43,207 bases of DNA. Origin: Opitutaceae bacterium (GTDB taxonomy: Bacteria; Verrucomicrobiota; Verrucomicrobiia; Opitutales; Opitutaceae). The translations under genes and the position numbers were made by a program. This document shows positions 16,713 through 25,792 of the stretch, piece by piece. The notes under the pieces are model-generated. The model had not been told where the DNA came from. It did no database searches and saw nothing but the letters and a program-made list of their open reading frames with translations. Every line of letters begins with the position of its first letter. Positions within the stretch are counted from its first letter, which is position 1. Where the stretch lies: assembly GCA_005792355.1 (NCBI GenBank), contig SXSC01000184.1, positions 1 through 43,207 of the forward strand, in the 5' to 3' direction.

Positions 16713-17147
16713 GGCGCGCCCGAATTTTCGAGTGGCCTGTCCGTCGCCCCACCCTCCGTCTCCGCGCGAACTTCGCGGCTTCGCGTGCGCCCGTCTTGGC
16801 TTCCGGGAGGAGGTCGAAAAAGGTCTGCGCCATGCATGTTTTCGGAGGGCTGCGCTTCGTCGCAGCCGCTGCTTTAACCGCGGCGCCGACGAAGCGGCGC
16901 CCTCCGGATGACCTTTTTCGACGCCCCTGAGATCTCCGATCTGCCTGCTGCGTCATCCGCGTAATCGGCGGCCTGCCGCCTCTGGAGGGTTGGTTTGGAT
17001 CTCCAGCCAAGGCGGCTGGCAGGAAAATTGAGGGCAGGAATATTTCCGCCCCCCAATCCATGTCCCGACGACTCGCTTGCCTTCAACCGCCGTCTCCGTC
17101 CCACTCAGGTGGCACGCCGTCCATCCATAAATCCACTGCTTCATCCA
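16713..17147. other. Gene-free stretch with repeat family B and D elements
   Basis: Contains a half copy of family D (GCGAACTTCGCGGCTTCGCG near 16766-16785), the full family B palindrome at 16812-16921, and a tract near 17018-17052 with two similar AGGAA-type units around a GAGGGCAGG motif. No protein frame is convincing before the ATG at 17148. The isomerase promoter should be near the end. Confidence 0.5.
16812..16921. repeat. Repeat family B, full palindrome
   Basis: The outer arms TCGAAAAAGGTC (16814-16825) and GACCTTTTTCGA (16910-16921) are perfect complements. The inner arms CGGAGGGCTGCGCTTCGTCG... (16843-16868) and ...GACGAAGCGGCGCCCTCCG (to 16906) pair at about 22 of 26 positions. 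A half copy (GGCGTCGAAAAGGTC then TCGGAGGGCGCCGCG) lies at 34868-34904. Confidence 0.75.
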
Positions 17148-18110
17148 ATGAACCGTCGCGAATTCCTCCAAACCACCTCCGCGCTGGCCGCCGTGGCCGC
17201 GTTTCCCGCCGCCTCGCTCGTCGGAGCTGACGCCTCGCCCGCTCCGGCGCGCAAGATGACCATCGCCCTCACGCCCGGCAGCATCGGCGTGAGTGTGAAG
17301 AGCCAACGGGAGTTGAACGACCTCGCGCACCGTCACCGCTTTGAGTCGGTGGAGCCGCGGGCCGAGGAAATCGCCGCGATGTCCCCGGCGCAACTCACCG
17401 AGACGCTCGCCGATTTGAAGGCAAAGCAGCTCGTCTGGGCCGCCGCGGGGTTGCCGGTGGATTTTCGCAAGGATGACCGCGCGTTTCGCGACGGACTCGC
17501 GAAGCTGCCCGCCCTCGCCGCTGGCCTGCGCCGCGCCGGCGCCGGGCGCGTCGGCACCTGGCTTTCACCGAGCCACGGCGACCTCACCTACCGCGCAAAT
17601 TTTCAGCAGCACGCCGCGCGCCTGCGCGCGATCGCGACGGTGTTGCGGGACCACGGCCTGCGCCTCGGCCTTGAGTACGTCGGCACCCAACGCAATCTCG
17701 TCGGGCAAAAATATCCGTTTCTGCACACCATGGCCGAAGCCCGCGAACTCATCGCCGAGATTGGCACCGGCAACGTGGGTCTGGTGCTCGACACGTGGCA
17801 TTGGTGGACCGCCGGCGATGCCATGGCCGAGATCCTCGCGCTCACCAACGCCGACGTCGTGAGTGTGGATCTAAATGACGCACCCAAGGGCATCGCGAAG
17901 GACCAGCAGCGCGACAACGAACGCGAGTTGCCCGTCGCGACCGGCGTGATCGACCTCCCCGCGTTTGTCTCCGCGCTGCAGAAAATCGGTTACGACGGCC
18001 CGGCGCGCGCGGAACCCTTCAACAAGGCGCTCAACGCCCTGGACAACGAACCCGCCTGCGCCGCCGTCTCCGCCGCGATGCACCAGGCGATGGGGTTGAT
18101 TCAGACGTAG
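17148..18110 (+). CDS. Exported sugar phosphate isomerase/epimerase-like TIM barrel
   Basis: A 320-residue member of the xylose isomerase-like TIM barrel (AP endonuclease 2) family. A Tat leader is present (MNRREFLQTTSALAAVAAFP). Barrel signatures: FESVEPRAEEIAAM, LRLGLEYVGTQRNLV, NVGLVLDTWHWWTAGD, DVVSVDLNDAPKG, GVIDLPAFVSALQKIGYDGP and RAEPFNKAL. The acidic and histidine residues in GLEYVG, LDTWHW and DLND fit metal ligands of the family. The true substrate is unknown; exported members in these phyla are thought to act on sugars released in the envelope. ATG at 17148 is supported by the leader; the upstream 51 codons are unrelated. Repeat family A copy 2 lies directly after its stop. Confidence 0.87.
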   Translation: MNRREFLQTTSALAAVAAFPAASLVGADASPAPARKMTIALTPGSIGVSVKSQRELNDLAHRHRFESVEPRAEEIAAMSPAQLTETLADLKAKQLVWAAAGLPVDFRKDDRAFRDGLAKLPALAAGLRRAGAGRVGTWLSPSHGDLTYRANFQQHAARLRAIATVLRDHGLRLGLEYVGTQRNLVGQKYPFLHTMAEARELIAEIGTGNVGLVLDTWHWWTAGDAMAEILALTNADVVSVDLNDAPKGIAKDQQRDNERELPVATGVIDLPAFVSALQKIGYDGPARAEPFNKALNALDNEPACAAVSAAMHQAMGLIQT

Positions 18111-18117
18111 TCGCATC

Positions 18118-18265
18118 CCTTCAGTCGAAGTGCGTGCGGCCACCGAAAACAAAACCACGGAGAGGTGGAACCCGATGTCCCCATCGGGTTTTGAATCGTC
18201 CGCTCTCGCATCAGCCCGATGGGGACAGCGGGCTCCACCCTGCAACGAGTCGTTACGGCTTCGAC
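18118..18265 (+). repeat. Repeat family A, copy 2 (about 148 bp with flanks)
   Basis: The core palindrome is 18164-18239: GGTGGAACCCGATGTCCCCA... to ...GGGGACAGCGGGCTCCACC. Flanks match copy 3 (about 31528-31667) on both sides, including CAGTCGA.GTGCGT upstream and GTCGTTACGGCTT downstream. It fills most of the 237-bp gap before the GYF_2 gene, so it may also affect that gene's 5' end. Confidence 0.85.
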
Positions 18266-18347
18266 CCACGGCGTTTCCGCGCACGCCGCCGCCGGCCGGC
18301 CGGCCGCAACTTTCCCCTGCCCGAGATCCCCTCCTCTCGCCTTCCCG

Positions 18348-19871
18348 ATGTCACACTCGTATTACTTGAACAACGGCAATGAGACGACCGGCCCCTTTCC
18401 GTTGGCCGACCTTCAGGCCAGGCTGGCCGCCGGCACGCTGCCGCCCGGCGCCCTCCTGCACAACGGCCAGGCCTGGGTGCCCGCCACCGATTTTCTGCGC
18501 TCGACCGCCGCCGCGCCTGTTCCCACGCCGACGGCTTCAGCGCCCGTCTCCGCGGCGCCCAATCCGACCGTGAGTCCCGAACGCGCGTTGCAGGAAGCGC
18601 TCTTGTTGGAAAAAGAGCCGCCCAGCGTGCTGACCGATGCGCGCTGGGAGTCGCTGCTGTTTCTGCTTTCGTTCCCGGTGCTCATTCCCTCGCTGATCCT
18701 GATGTTCATCATGGCCAAACGCTGGGGCCATATCGACATCTACCTGATCATCATCGATGGACTGATCTTCACCGGGCTCGCCTTCCTCAGTGGACCGTGG
18801 CTGGGCGTCATGATGCTCACTTCCTGGATTTCCTCTGTCTACCTGTACTGGCTGCGTCGCGATCGCCAGGGACACGGCATCTTCCTCGGCTACTCGTACC
18901 TCGTGAGCTTCATGCTCATCTTCGGTGGCGCTTTCGCCATCGGTGGATTCGTGACGATGTTTCCCTGGAACGCTTACGCCCGCTGGAGCGCCGCGCGCGA
19001 GAACGCCATTGTCACCACCGTCGAACGCGTGCGGGATCGAGCACTGCCGCGGGATCGCCGCATCCTCCTGCAAGGCGCGACCCTCGATTTTGAAAATCCC
19101 ATCCTCCGGCAAAAAATTGGCGGCCAGTGGAAGTTCGTGTCCAAGGACGCCCCGCCCGAACTAACCTACAACCAGTCCGGCCTCCGCCTGCTGTCGAGCA
19201 ACTTCCAGGTGCTCCACGGCCGACAGGTGCGCCTCGACAGTGTCCCCTCCTCCGCCTTCGGCGGAGTCCGTGGACGCGTCGAGATTCAGGACGGCGCAAG
19301 CAAGCGGTGGCTCGACACCAAGTCGCTGCATTTCACCCTGATCACCGGCTCCGAGGGCCGGTTGTGGATCGCCTCCGCCGCCCCCCTCCCCTCCGGCAAC
19401 GTCTCCGCCCGCGGCCTCGCGCGAATCATCTACAACGACCCCACCATTGCCTCCACCTACGCCGAAACCCGCCGCGGCAACCTGCCCTTGATGGGCGTTG
19501 CCGTTTTCGACGGCGAGCGCCCGCCCGCCCCGCCGACACCCGAAGCCGAAGAGATGTGGGTGTCGGTGAAAAGCGAGCAGCGCAACTTCTGGGTGCGCTT
19601 TCCGGCCGGCACGAAGCCCACGGGCAAGGAAAAGGCCGCCGGCTACTACCACGGCGACGCGCCTGACTTTTCCGAACTCCGTCCCGCCGCCGCCGGGCGA
19701 TCTTCCAGCCGCCAGGGCCATGTGCTGTATCAGCAATCGACCGACGCGTACCTCGCCGAAGAAGGGATCGTCGGGCAGATGAAGTCCAGCGTCGCCTGGA
19801 AGAACGGTCTCTGGCTCGGGGTCGGCCTCCTCGTGCTCGGCGGCGCCGTCTGGCGCGCGCGCGAGGAATAG
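18348..19871 (+). CDS. GYF_2-domain membrane protein
   Basis: A 507-residue protein of unknown function. Residues 1-48 form a GYF_2 domain (YYLNNGNETTGPFPLADLQA, then AGTLPPGALLHNGQAWVPA), found at the N-terminus of many bacterial membrane proteins and thought to bind partner peptides. After a proline/alanine linker come about four hydrophobic segments (SLLFLLSFPVLIPSLILMFI; IYLIIIDGLIFTGLAFLSG; WLGVMMLTSWISSVYLYWL; YLVSFMLIFGGAFAIGGFV). A soluble, probably periplasmic region of about 260 residues follows (LRQKIGGQWKFVSKDAPPE, SSNFQVLHGRQVRLDSV), then a last membrane segment (NGLWLGVGLLVLGGAVWRA). The start at 18348 is where the GYF_2 domain begins. It converges with the WXXGXW lipoprotein gene. 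Confidence 0.75.
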   Translation: MSHSYYLNNGNETTGPFPLADLQARLAAGTLPPGALLHNGQAWVPATDFLRSTAAAPVPTPTASAPVSAAPNPTVSPERALQEALLLEKEPPSVLTDARWESLLFLLSFPVLIPSLILMFIMAKRWGHIDIYLIIIDGLIFTGLAFLSGPWLGVMMLTSWISSVYLYWLRRDRQGHGIFLGYSYLVSFMLIFGGAFAIGGFVTMFPWNAYARWSAARENAIVTTVERVRDRALPRDRRILLQGATLDFENPILRQKIGGQWKFVSKDAPPELTYNQSGLRLLSSNFQVLHGRQVRLDSVPSSAFGGVRGRVEIQDGASKRWLDTKSLHFTLITGSEGRLWIASAAPLPSGNVSARGLARIIYNDPTIASTYAETRRGNLPLMGVAVFDGERPPAPPTPEAEEMWVSVKSEQRNFWVRFPAGTKPTGKEKAAGYYHGDAPDFSELRPAAAGRSSSRQGHVLYQQSTDAYLAEEGIVGQMKSSVAWKNGLWLGVGLLVLGGAVWRAREE

Positions 19872-19896
19872 TCCCGAAGGGTGACCCGGACGCGTC

Positions 19897-19961
19897 GCGC
19901 GGTGCTTCCGCCCGCGCCCGGGTCGACGGGAAAATTTCCAGCGCGGACGAAAGCACCGCGC
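19897..19961. repeat. Palindrome between convergent genes
   Basis: Arms GCGCGGTGCTTCCGCCCGCG... (19897-19917) and GCGCGGACGAAAGCACCGCG... (19941-19961) pair at 19 of 21 positions around a 23-bp spacer. It lies in the 132-bp gap between genes ending at 19871 and 20004, so it may end both transcripts. No second copy was seen in the window. Confidence 0.7.
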
Positions 19962-20003
19962 TACACCCCAAAACGCCAATTCCGCCCCAGGTCCGACCGG
20001 CGG

Positions 20004-20498
20004 CTAACGCCAGACGCCCTCGATGAAAATGTACGCGCCATCGCGCCGCTCCCACCGCGGCTCGACCCAGGCCGCGCGGGCCCGCGGCGGCTGCGCCCAA
20101 TGACCCGGCACCCATGTGTAGACACGCCCATCGTGGCGCCAGTGCCCGACGATCCAAACGTGGGCCTTTGACGGCCGATCCCGTTCGACGATGACTTCGC
20201 GTCGCGGCGGCGGCGGGGCCTCGCGGATGACCACAACCACTTGCGGCGGCCGCGGCTGCTCCTTGACCACGACCACCGTCGGCGGTGGAGGCGGCGGTGC
20301 CGCGTGCGCGCGGGGCCGTCGTTGCTCCACGACGCAGCCGGCGAGCAGGCCGGACAGCACGCCAAGGCCGGCGAACCGCGCCAGCGCGAAACAGTCGCGC
20401 CGCGAAAAACGAATCCAAGCGGCAAGCGGGGAGAACATTTTTGGGGACGTGTTGCTCATGGCAGTCATGTTGGTGCGGGAGTTTCCATTCCACGTCAA
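20004..20498 (-). CDS. Small WXXGXW-repeat lipoprotein
   Basis: Up to 164 residues. A lipobox (GVLSGLLAGC) follows an RFSRRDCFALA stretch that resembles a twin-arginine motif. Then comes a proline-rich, valine-rich linker (PPPPPPTVVVVKEQP; PPQVVVVIREAPPPP) and two WXXGXW-type units: HVWIVGHWRHDGRVYTWVPG and AWVEPRWERRDGAYIFIEGV. The family's function is unknown; it is probably an envelope structural protein. A paralogue with more units lies at 33883-34806, and their C-termini are nearly alike (RWERR-GxxIFIEGxW). The start is uncertain: 20498, 20468, 20459 and 20438 are all possible, none with a clear ribosome-binding site. The shorter ones give a more normal signal peptide. Confidence 0.75.
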   Translation of the reverse strand: MTWNGNSRTNMTAMSNTSPKMFSPLAAWIRFSRRDCFALARFAGLGVLSGLLAGCVVEQRRPRAHAAPPPPPPTVVVVKEQPRPPQVVVVIREAPPPPRREVIVERDRPSKAHVWIVGHWRHDGRVYTWVPGHWAQPPRARAAWVEPRWERRDGAYIFIEGVWR

Positions 20499-20731
20499 CC
20501 GCGTGCTGCGGATCGCGCCAACCGGAGCACCTCCAAGTTGAAGCTCTTGCCGGGTTCGAGGGAACGGCGGTTGCCTAACCGCCGCAGTGCGGTCGGCCGT
20601 CCCGTGCGCTTGGGCAAGCCATCCTCCCCGAGCTCACACTCTGGCCCGCGGCGTCAACTCGGAGCTGCACCGGCCGACAACCGGGCCGCGTTTTCCAGGT
20701 TTGCCTCGCCCGTCCGTGCTCGCTTCGTTGC
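20499..20731. other. Divergent region upstream of asnS
   Basis: A 233-bp gap between the WXXGXW lipoprotein (minus) and asnS (plus). It contains a short palindrome near 20562-20590 (GGAACGGCGGTTGCCTAACC then GCCGC) related to one near 7340. No T-box or riboswitch-like structure was recognised. Confidence 0.45.
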
Positions 20732-22138
20732 ATGCCAAACAATCCCGCCATGCCACGCACGCTTGTCAAAGACGCCCTCAACGCCAATGCGCCAACCGAC
20801 GCCATTCTCCTCCAGGGCTGGGTCCGCACCCGCCGCGATGCGAAGGCGTTCTCCTTCATCGAACTCAACGACGGCTCCTGCCTCAAGGGCATCCAGGTCA
20901 TCGCCAATGCGACCCTGCCCAACTACCCGACCGAGATCGCCAAAGCCCACACCGGCGCGTCGGTCGAGATCCGCGGCAGGCTCGTCGCCTCCCAGGGCCA
21001 GGGCCAGAAATGGGAGGTCATCGCCGACGCCTTCACCGTCGTCGGCGAGGCCGACGCCACCTATCCGCTCCAGAAAAAAGGCCACACCCTCGAGTTCCTC
21101 CGCGAGATCGCCCATCTGCGGCCCCGCTCGAATCTGTTTGGCGCCGTCTTCCGCGTGCGCAGCCGGCTGGCCTACGCCATCCACCAGTTTTTCCAGCAGA
21201 AGGGTTTCGTCTGCGTTCATTCCCCAATCATCACCGCCAGCGATTGCGAGGGCGCGGGCGAACTCTTCCGCGTCACGACCCTGGATCCGTCGCACCCGCC
21301 GATGACCGAGGAGGGCCACGTCGATTTCAAAAGAGATTTCTTTGCCAAAAAAGCCTACCTCACGGTGAGCGGGCAGCTCGAGGCCGAGATTTTCGCCTGC
21401 GCGCTCTCCAACGTTTACACGTTCGGCCCGACCTTCCGTGCCGAGAATTCGAATACGTCGCGCCACGCCGCCGAGTTCTGGATGATCGAACCCGAGATGG
21501 CGTTTTGTGATTTGTCGGGCGACATGGATCTCGCCGAGGAATTCGTGAAATACCTCATCCGCGACGCGAAGGAACACTGCGCCGGCGACCTCGAGTTCTT
21601 CAGCAAGTTCGTCGACAAGGAACTGCTCACGCGCCTCGACTTTGTGCTGGAGCGGCCCTTCCAGCGCTGCAGCTACACCGAGGCGATCGCGATCATCAAT
21701 CAGTCCGGCAAGACGTGGGAGCATCCGGTCCAATGGGGCGACAACCTGCAGAGCGAGCACGAGCGCTATTTGTCCGAGGAGCACTTCAAGTGCCCGGTCA
21801 CGGTCTACAATTATCCGCGCACGCTGAAGCCGTTTTACATGCGCGTGAACGACGACGGCAAAACGGTGTGCGCGATGGATCTGCTGGTGCCCGGCATCGG
21901 CGAAATTATCGGCGGCAGCCAGCGCGAGGAGCGGCTCGAGGTGCTGCGGGAGAACATGGCGCACCACAAACTGAGCGAGAAGGAATACTGGTGGTACCTT
22001 GATCTGCGGCGCTACGGCACCGTGCCGCACGCGGGTTTCGGGATGGGCTTCGAGCGCATGCTCATGTTCGTGACGGGCGTCGGCAACATCCGCGACGTGA
22101 TCCCGTTCGCGCGGACGCCGGGCACGGCGGAGTTTTGA
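20732..22138 (+). CDS. asnS: Asparaginyl-tRNA synthetase
   Basis: Class II aminoacyl-tRNA synthetase charging tRNA-Asn, 468 residues, the usual bacterial length. An N-terminal OB-fold anticodon-binding domain ([33 protein letters not shown]) precedes the catalytic core. Motif 1 region: [20 protein letters not shown]; then [16 protein letters not shown]. Motif 2: [20 protein letters not shown]. Motif 3: [20 protein letters not shown]. The [11 protein letters not shown] stretch and long insertion are typical of AsnS rather than AspS. ATG at 20732 or 20750 (MPRTLVKD) may be the start. It is the only core housekeeping gene in the window and marks the left border of the putative defence island. 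Confidence 0.96.
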   Translation: MPNNPAMPRTLVKDALNANAPTDAILLQGWVRTRRDAKAFSFIELNDGSCLKGIQVIANATLPNYPTEIAKAHTGASVEIRGRLVASQGQGQKWEVIADAFTVVGEADATYPLQKKGHTLEFLREIAHLRPRSNLFGAVFRVRSRLAYAIHQFFQQKGFVCVHSPIITASDCEGAGELFRVTTLDPSHPPMTEEGHVDFKRDFFAKKAYLTVSGQLEAEIFACALSNVYTFGPTFRAENSNTSRHAAEFWMIEPEMAFCDLSGDMDLAEEFVKYLIRDAKEHCAGDLEFFSKFVDKELLTRLDFVLERPFQRCSYTEAIAIINQSGKTWEHPVQWGDNLQSEHERYLSEEHFKCPVTVYNYPRTLKPFYMRVNDDGKTVCAMDLLVPGIGEIIGGSQREERLEVLRENMAHHKLSEKEYWWYLDLRRYGTVPHAGFGMGFERMLMFVTGVGNIRDVIPFARTPGTAEF

Positions 22139-22153
22139 GGAAAGGACCAGGGC

Positions 22154-22229
22154 TCACGCGAAGCCGCGAAGAACGCGACGGTGGACGCACGATCGGATTT
22201 GTTTTCGCGCACTTCGCGGCTTCGCGTGA
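22154..22229. repeat. Palindrome (family D) between convergent genes
   Basis: Arms TCACGCGAAGCCGCGAAGAA... (22154-22178) and ...CTTCGCGGCTTCGCGTGA (22202-22229) are near-perfect complements. It occupies the 97-bp gap between asnS and the methyltransferase stop, and could end both transcripts. Half copies of the same motif occur near 1912-1935 and 16763-16788. Confidence 0.75.
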
Positions 22230-22235
22230 AACGGA

Positions 22236-25200
22236 TCAGAAATTCAGCGGCAGCTCATTCGAGCCACACGGCGGCTTTGCCGAATCGGTGGCGGTTGGCT
22301 CCTCGGCCGCGTACGCCAGCGTGTCCTCAGTGTCGGGATAGCGGACAACCGCGGAACCGCTGGTCGAAGCTGCCGCAAACGCACCAGGCCAGCCGCCGCG
22401 CTTCTCGATGACTTCGTCGATCTCCTCCATGATCCGGATGGTCTCGGCGAGGGCGACGACGATTTTGTGGTAATGGGCGATGTCGTCTTTCGTTAGCGTG
22501 CGGCCTTTGCGGTCCTTCAGCCATTTCTCGCAGACTTGGTAGCCGCCAATGTGAAAATTCCAGACGGGCTCGCGCACGCCGCGGAAGCCGACGGTCTGCG
22601 CCTTGTCTACCCACACGGTGTTTTTCGACCACGAAATTTTTTCGACCTCGGGATTCCTGCCGCCGACCCATTCCGTGATGGGATGATCGAGTTTGGGCGA
22701 TTCGAGCAGGTGCAAGGCAACGAGTTCGCCGCCGAGCCGAGCCAGCGAGCGGAACAGCTCCAGGTTTCCGGTCAACGGCAGGCGCGGGAAATCGATCTTC
22801 AGAAACTCCGCATAGCGGCTGCCGAAAGACGGGGCAAAAATGACTGCGTAGAAATAATCAAAGACCTGTCGGCAGCCCTTTGTGTCTAGCTCCACCTCAA
22901 GCTGTTTAGCCCATGCACGAGCGGCCTTCGCCAAGTTTGGAGTAAGCTCATGTGAAAGATTTAGCTCAGTCGCCGATGAAACATAAAGCGGCGCGGCGTA
23001 GCAGGTATCCAATGAAGACAGCGCGTCTTTGTGGACCACGTCACGAGAAACAAAAATGTGGCTCTTCCAACCTTCACGAAGGTTCCTCGGAAAGCAGATT
23101 GCGATATTCCCCGATTCCCTCGGGAGCAGATTTTGCATCACTTCCGAGCGAGGTAACTCAACGATATCGGGGTGATAATAGATCCACTTCAAATCAAACG
23201 GACGATGGAGGGCCAACACCAAAAACTTCTCCCAGTCTTTCCTTGATCTCAGGGACTTTCGCTTCGCGCTGAGACGCCAAGCGTCGGTATCGGCAAGATC
23301 AAATTTTGACTCAATCTCCCTGTCGCTGATCGACTGGTCCCGGAAGGACCTCAGACGTGATTTCAGAACATCTTGGTCGAAGGCTAGGGCGAAGTGATCG
23401 CGATGTGTTTTCACGCCTGTCGAGTTAACTGGCATTATTTCTGAGATTCGTGGAAATTTTTGGTATTCTTCGCGAAGACTCCGATCTTCAGCACGAAAGA
23501 CCCAAAAGTCCGGACCGGGCTGAAGAGGAATCCGCTTGTCGGCCGTGATCGACCGCTGCCCAAGTTTCCGATACTTATCCACTCGCGGTCCCCAGTAATC
23601 GGTGCGATTGAAGGAACGTCCCGTAGGTGCCAGATACGACCGCAATAGACAGATCGCCACCCCTTGTTGGATATCGAACACGTTTTCGTCGTTGGCCTGC
23701 GATTCTTTGGCTTCGCCGTAGAGCGTATTGCCGTGAAGATCGACGAAATCGGCCCTGTGAAACGACTGAAGCAGACTGTATCTAAGTCCGCGAAAGGTTG
23801 GGTTGGTGAGATAGCTGTGATTGGTGATGCATCCGATGATGCCAGCCCCAGCGGATAAAATTGTGACCTCGGCAAGTCGGATAAATTTCACGTAGTCATC
23901 TTGAATGTTCTTCTCAAACTGGCGCGCGCCCTTCTCCACAATACGCACGCCGCTTATCCACTTATAAGGCTCAACAATCGCCCGATGTGATTCGGACAGA
24001 TTCGATGAACTGATCGAATAGGGTGGGTTGCCTACGACGACGGTGAATCGCTTATACCATTTGATTTCGTTTACCTCACCCGCTTCGCGGGCGAGTGCAT
24101 CGAATCCGAGTTGCGGGAGCTGGCTCACCTTGGGTTCGAGAGCGTTGGTGAGGTAGATGCGGGCGCGTTCGTCAGCCGCGAATTGATAGCCGGTTTCCGC
24201 CAGCTTCAGGCCGAACTTCATGTGCGCGATGGCGTATGGGGCCATCATAAGCTCGTAACCATAGAGGCGCGGGAGAAGGGCGGCTGGGACGTAAGCGTTC
24301 CAGTAGGCCGCGAAGGTTTTGAACGTGGCACGGGCGTCCCGCCAGTGTTGACCCGGAATCACGGGCAGGATGCCCGTGCCACTTTTCCACTTCGCTTCGA
24401 GGTGTCGGTGGATCACGTCGATGACTTCGACGAGGAATGTGGCGGTGCCGGTGGCGATATCAAGAACCTGCACGAAGAACTCGCCCGGGTTGATCATGCG
24501 CTCCTCACCCGGCTCGTCCGTGAGCGGCGGGAGTTTCAGGCCCGGGTGCTTTTTCACCATCTCGCCCCAGGTGGTGGTGTCAGCAAGACCATCCGCGAGG
24601 CCGAACTCGGTTTGCAGGAGTTCGTGGACGCTGCGCACAATGTAAGAGACGACGGGCTGCGGGGTGTAGAAAACGCCGCGCTGCACCTTGAGCTGCTTGT
24701 TGTAGGCACTGAGGAAATCCTCGTAGAAGTGGACGACCGGGTCTTCGCCGCGGGTCTTGTTGCCGAATTCGATCAGCACCGCCTCCATGTACGTGTCCGG
24801 GCTGGTGAGCAAATCGGTCACGTCGCTGATGCCGAGTTCGTCGAAGTCGATTTTTCCTCTGCGGCTTTTGATGCCGAGAAAGATGCCGAGCATCTCTTTC
24901 AGAAACGGGCTGGTGAAGTAGTGCGAGAGATCGTCCTTCACGAACGCCGTGCCCGCGCCGGGATGCGTGCGCCGGCACGCGAGCGAGAACAGCCCGTAGG
25001 TGATCGTCTGCGCGAACATGTCGGCGAAGGCGGCATCGTCGAGATCGTGGATGAGGCCGATGCGGAAGGCGCGCTGGAGCGTGCGAATCTCACCGGTGCC
25101 GGCCTCCATTTCCAGAATTTTGGAGACACGAGCGCGGATGCGGCGGGCGAGCACGGCGAGCGCGTGGGCCAGCTCCGCCGAGGTGCGGATGACGTGGCCG

Positions 25201-25790
25201 TGGCGGATGCGGAAGGCCTCGGACCACTGGGCGCGCCATTTTTTGGGATGGGTGGCGAAGTCATCCTGCCAGCGGAGTTTTTCGCCGAGAGTGCGGACGA
25301 CGTAGTCGAGTTTGAGCGGCGTATCGTCGTCGTCCCACCCTAGGACACGCAGCTCGGCGAGGTTGAGGTCGGGGCTCTCGACGAAATGGGCGAAGGTGAG
25401 CGCGCGGTCCGAGTCCTCGCCGTAGGCCGAGATGAAGAGCAGGTCGGACGACTGCCATGCCTGGCGTTCCGACCTGTTGGCGGATTCGCGTTTGCGCACG
25501 GCGAGCGCGCGCAGGATGCGCCGCATGGCGACGACCGGGAGCCGCTTCTTTTCGAAGTTGATGAAGAAAACACCCCACGGTTGCCCGCTCGCGAGCGGGC
25601 GGAGTTGCTTGATCTCCTTGATGCGGACGGCGGCTTTTTCATCGAGGCCGAGTTCGGCAGCGGTGTAGTCGAAGGTGATTTCGGCGGTGTCGTCAGACTC
25701 GATGGGCCAGTCGAGCACGTCGCGCAGGTAGGCGACGAGCTGGGGCAGGGTCTTGATGCCGCGGAGCCGGTCGAGGTTGGCGGGAGACAT
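22236..25790 (-). CDS. Type ISP-like N6-adenine DNA methyltransferase
   Basis: A 1184-residue DNA methyltransferase, probably the modification and target-recognition part of a split restriction system. The N-terminal about 350 residues (QPWGVFFINFEKKRLPVVAM; DLLFISAYGEDSD; LRVLGWDDDDTPLKLDYVVR) have no domain I can name. The methylase core has FYTPQPVVSYIVRSVHELL, motif I LDIATGTATFLVEV (about 447) and motif IV NPPYS (about 586). The region after it, roughly 580-970, is the target-recognition part and is clearly AT-richer than the rest. The C-terminus (VWNFHIGGYQVCEKWLKDRK, GRTLTKDDIAHYHKIVVAL) matches type ISP specificity domains. ATG at 25790 lies 2 bp after the helicase stop; 25814 is possible. 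Residues about 470-489 (GTGILPVIPGQHWRDARAT) come from an inserted palindrome. No nuclease motif was seen in this chain. Confidence 0.88.
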   Translation of the reverse strand: MSPANLDRLRGIKTLPQLVAYLRDVLDWPIESDDTAEITFDYTAAELGLDEKAAVRIKEIKQLRPLASGQPWGVFFINFEKKRLPVVAMRRILRALAVRKRESANRSERQAWQSSDLLFISAYGEDSDRALTFAHFVESPDLNLAELRVLGWDDDDTPLKLDYVVRTLGEKLRWQDDFATHPKKWRAQWSEAFRIRHGHVIRTSAELAHALAVLARRIRARVSKILEMEAGTGEIRTLQRAFRIGLIHDLDDAAFADMFAQTITYGLFSLACRRTHPGAGTAFVKDDLSHYFTSPFLKEMLGIFLGIKSRRGKIDFDELGISDVTDLLTSPDTYMEAVLIEFGNKTRGEDPVVHFYEDFLSAYNKQLKVQRGVFYTPQPVVSYIVRSVHELLQTEFGLADGLADTTTWGEMVKKHPGLKLPPLTDEPGEERMINPGEFFVQVLDIATGTATFLVEVIDVIHRHLEAKWKSGTGILPVIPGQHWRDARATFKTFAAYWNAYVPAALLPRLYGYELMMAPYAIAHMKFGLKLAETGYQFAADERARIYLTNALEPKVSQLPQLGFDALAREAGEVNEIKWYKRFTVVVGNPPYSISSSNLSESHRAIVEPYKWISGVRIVEKGARQFEKNIQDDYVKFIRLAEVTILSAGAGIIGCITNHSYLTNPTFRGLRYSLLQSFHRADFVDLHGNTLYGEAKESQANDENVFDIQQGVAICLLRSYLAPTGRSFNRTDYWGPRVDKYRKLGQRSITADKRIPLQPGPDFWVFRAEDRSLREEYQKFPRISEIMPVNSTGVKTHRDHFALAFDQDVLKSRLRSFRDQSISDREIESKFDLADTDAWRLSAKRKSLRSRKDWEKFLVLALHRPFDLKWIYYHPDIVELPRSEVMQNLLPRESGNIAICFPRNLREGWKSHIFVSRDVVHKDALSSLDTCYAAPLYVSSATELNLSHELTPNLAKAARAWAKQLEVELDTKGCRQVFDYFYAVIFAPSFGSRYAEFLKIDFPRLPLTGNLELFRSLARLGGELVALHLLESPKLDHPITEWVGGRNPEVEKISWSKNTVWVDKAQTVGFRGVREPVWNFHIGGYQVCEKWLKDRKGRTLTKDDIAHYHKIVVALAETIRIMEEIDEVIEKRGGWPGAFAAASTSGSAVVRYPDTEDTLAYAAEEPTATDSAKPPCGSNELPLNF
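24325..24382. repeat. Palindromic repeat inserted inside the methyltransferase gene
   Basis: The left arm GTGGCACGGGCGTCCCGCC (24325-24343) and right arm GGGCAGGATGCCCGTGCCAC (24363-24382) pair at about 17 of 19 positions around a 19-bp spacer. On the minus strand it reads in frame as about 20 residues containing GTGILPV and WRDARAT, between two conserved methylase segments (VIDVIHRHLEAKWK and YVPAALLPRLYGYELMMAPY). Peptides of the type GTGILPV...GRDARAT recur in unrelated proteins of these phyla, from recall, which points to a mobile palindrome. Confidence 0.8.
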
Positions 25791-25792
25791 AG

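Noticed and set aside
24111..25343. 410-codon plus-strand frame opposite the methylase
   Set aside because: No recognisable domain; it mirrors the methylase codons. Its GTGVPPV...DARATF peptide is only the palindrome read from the other strand.
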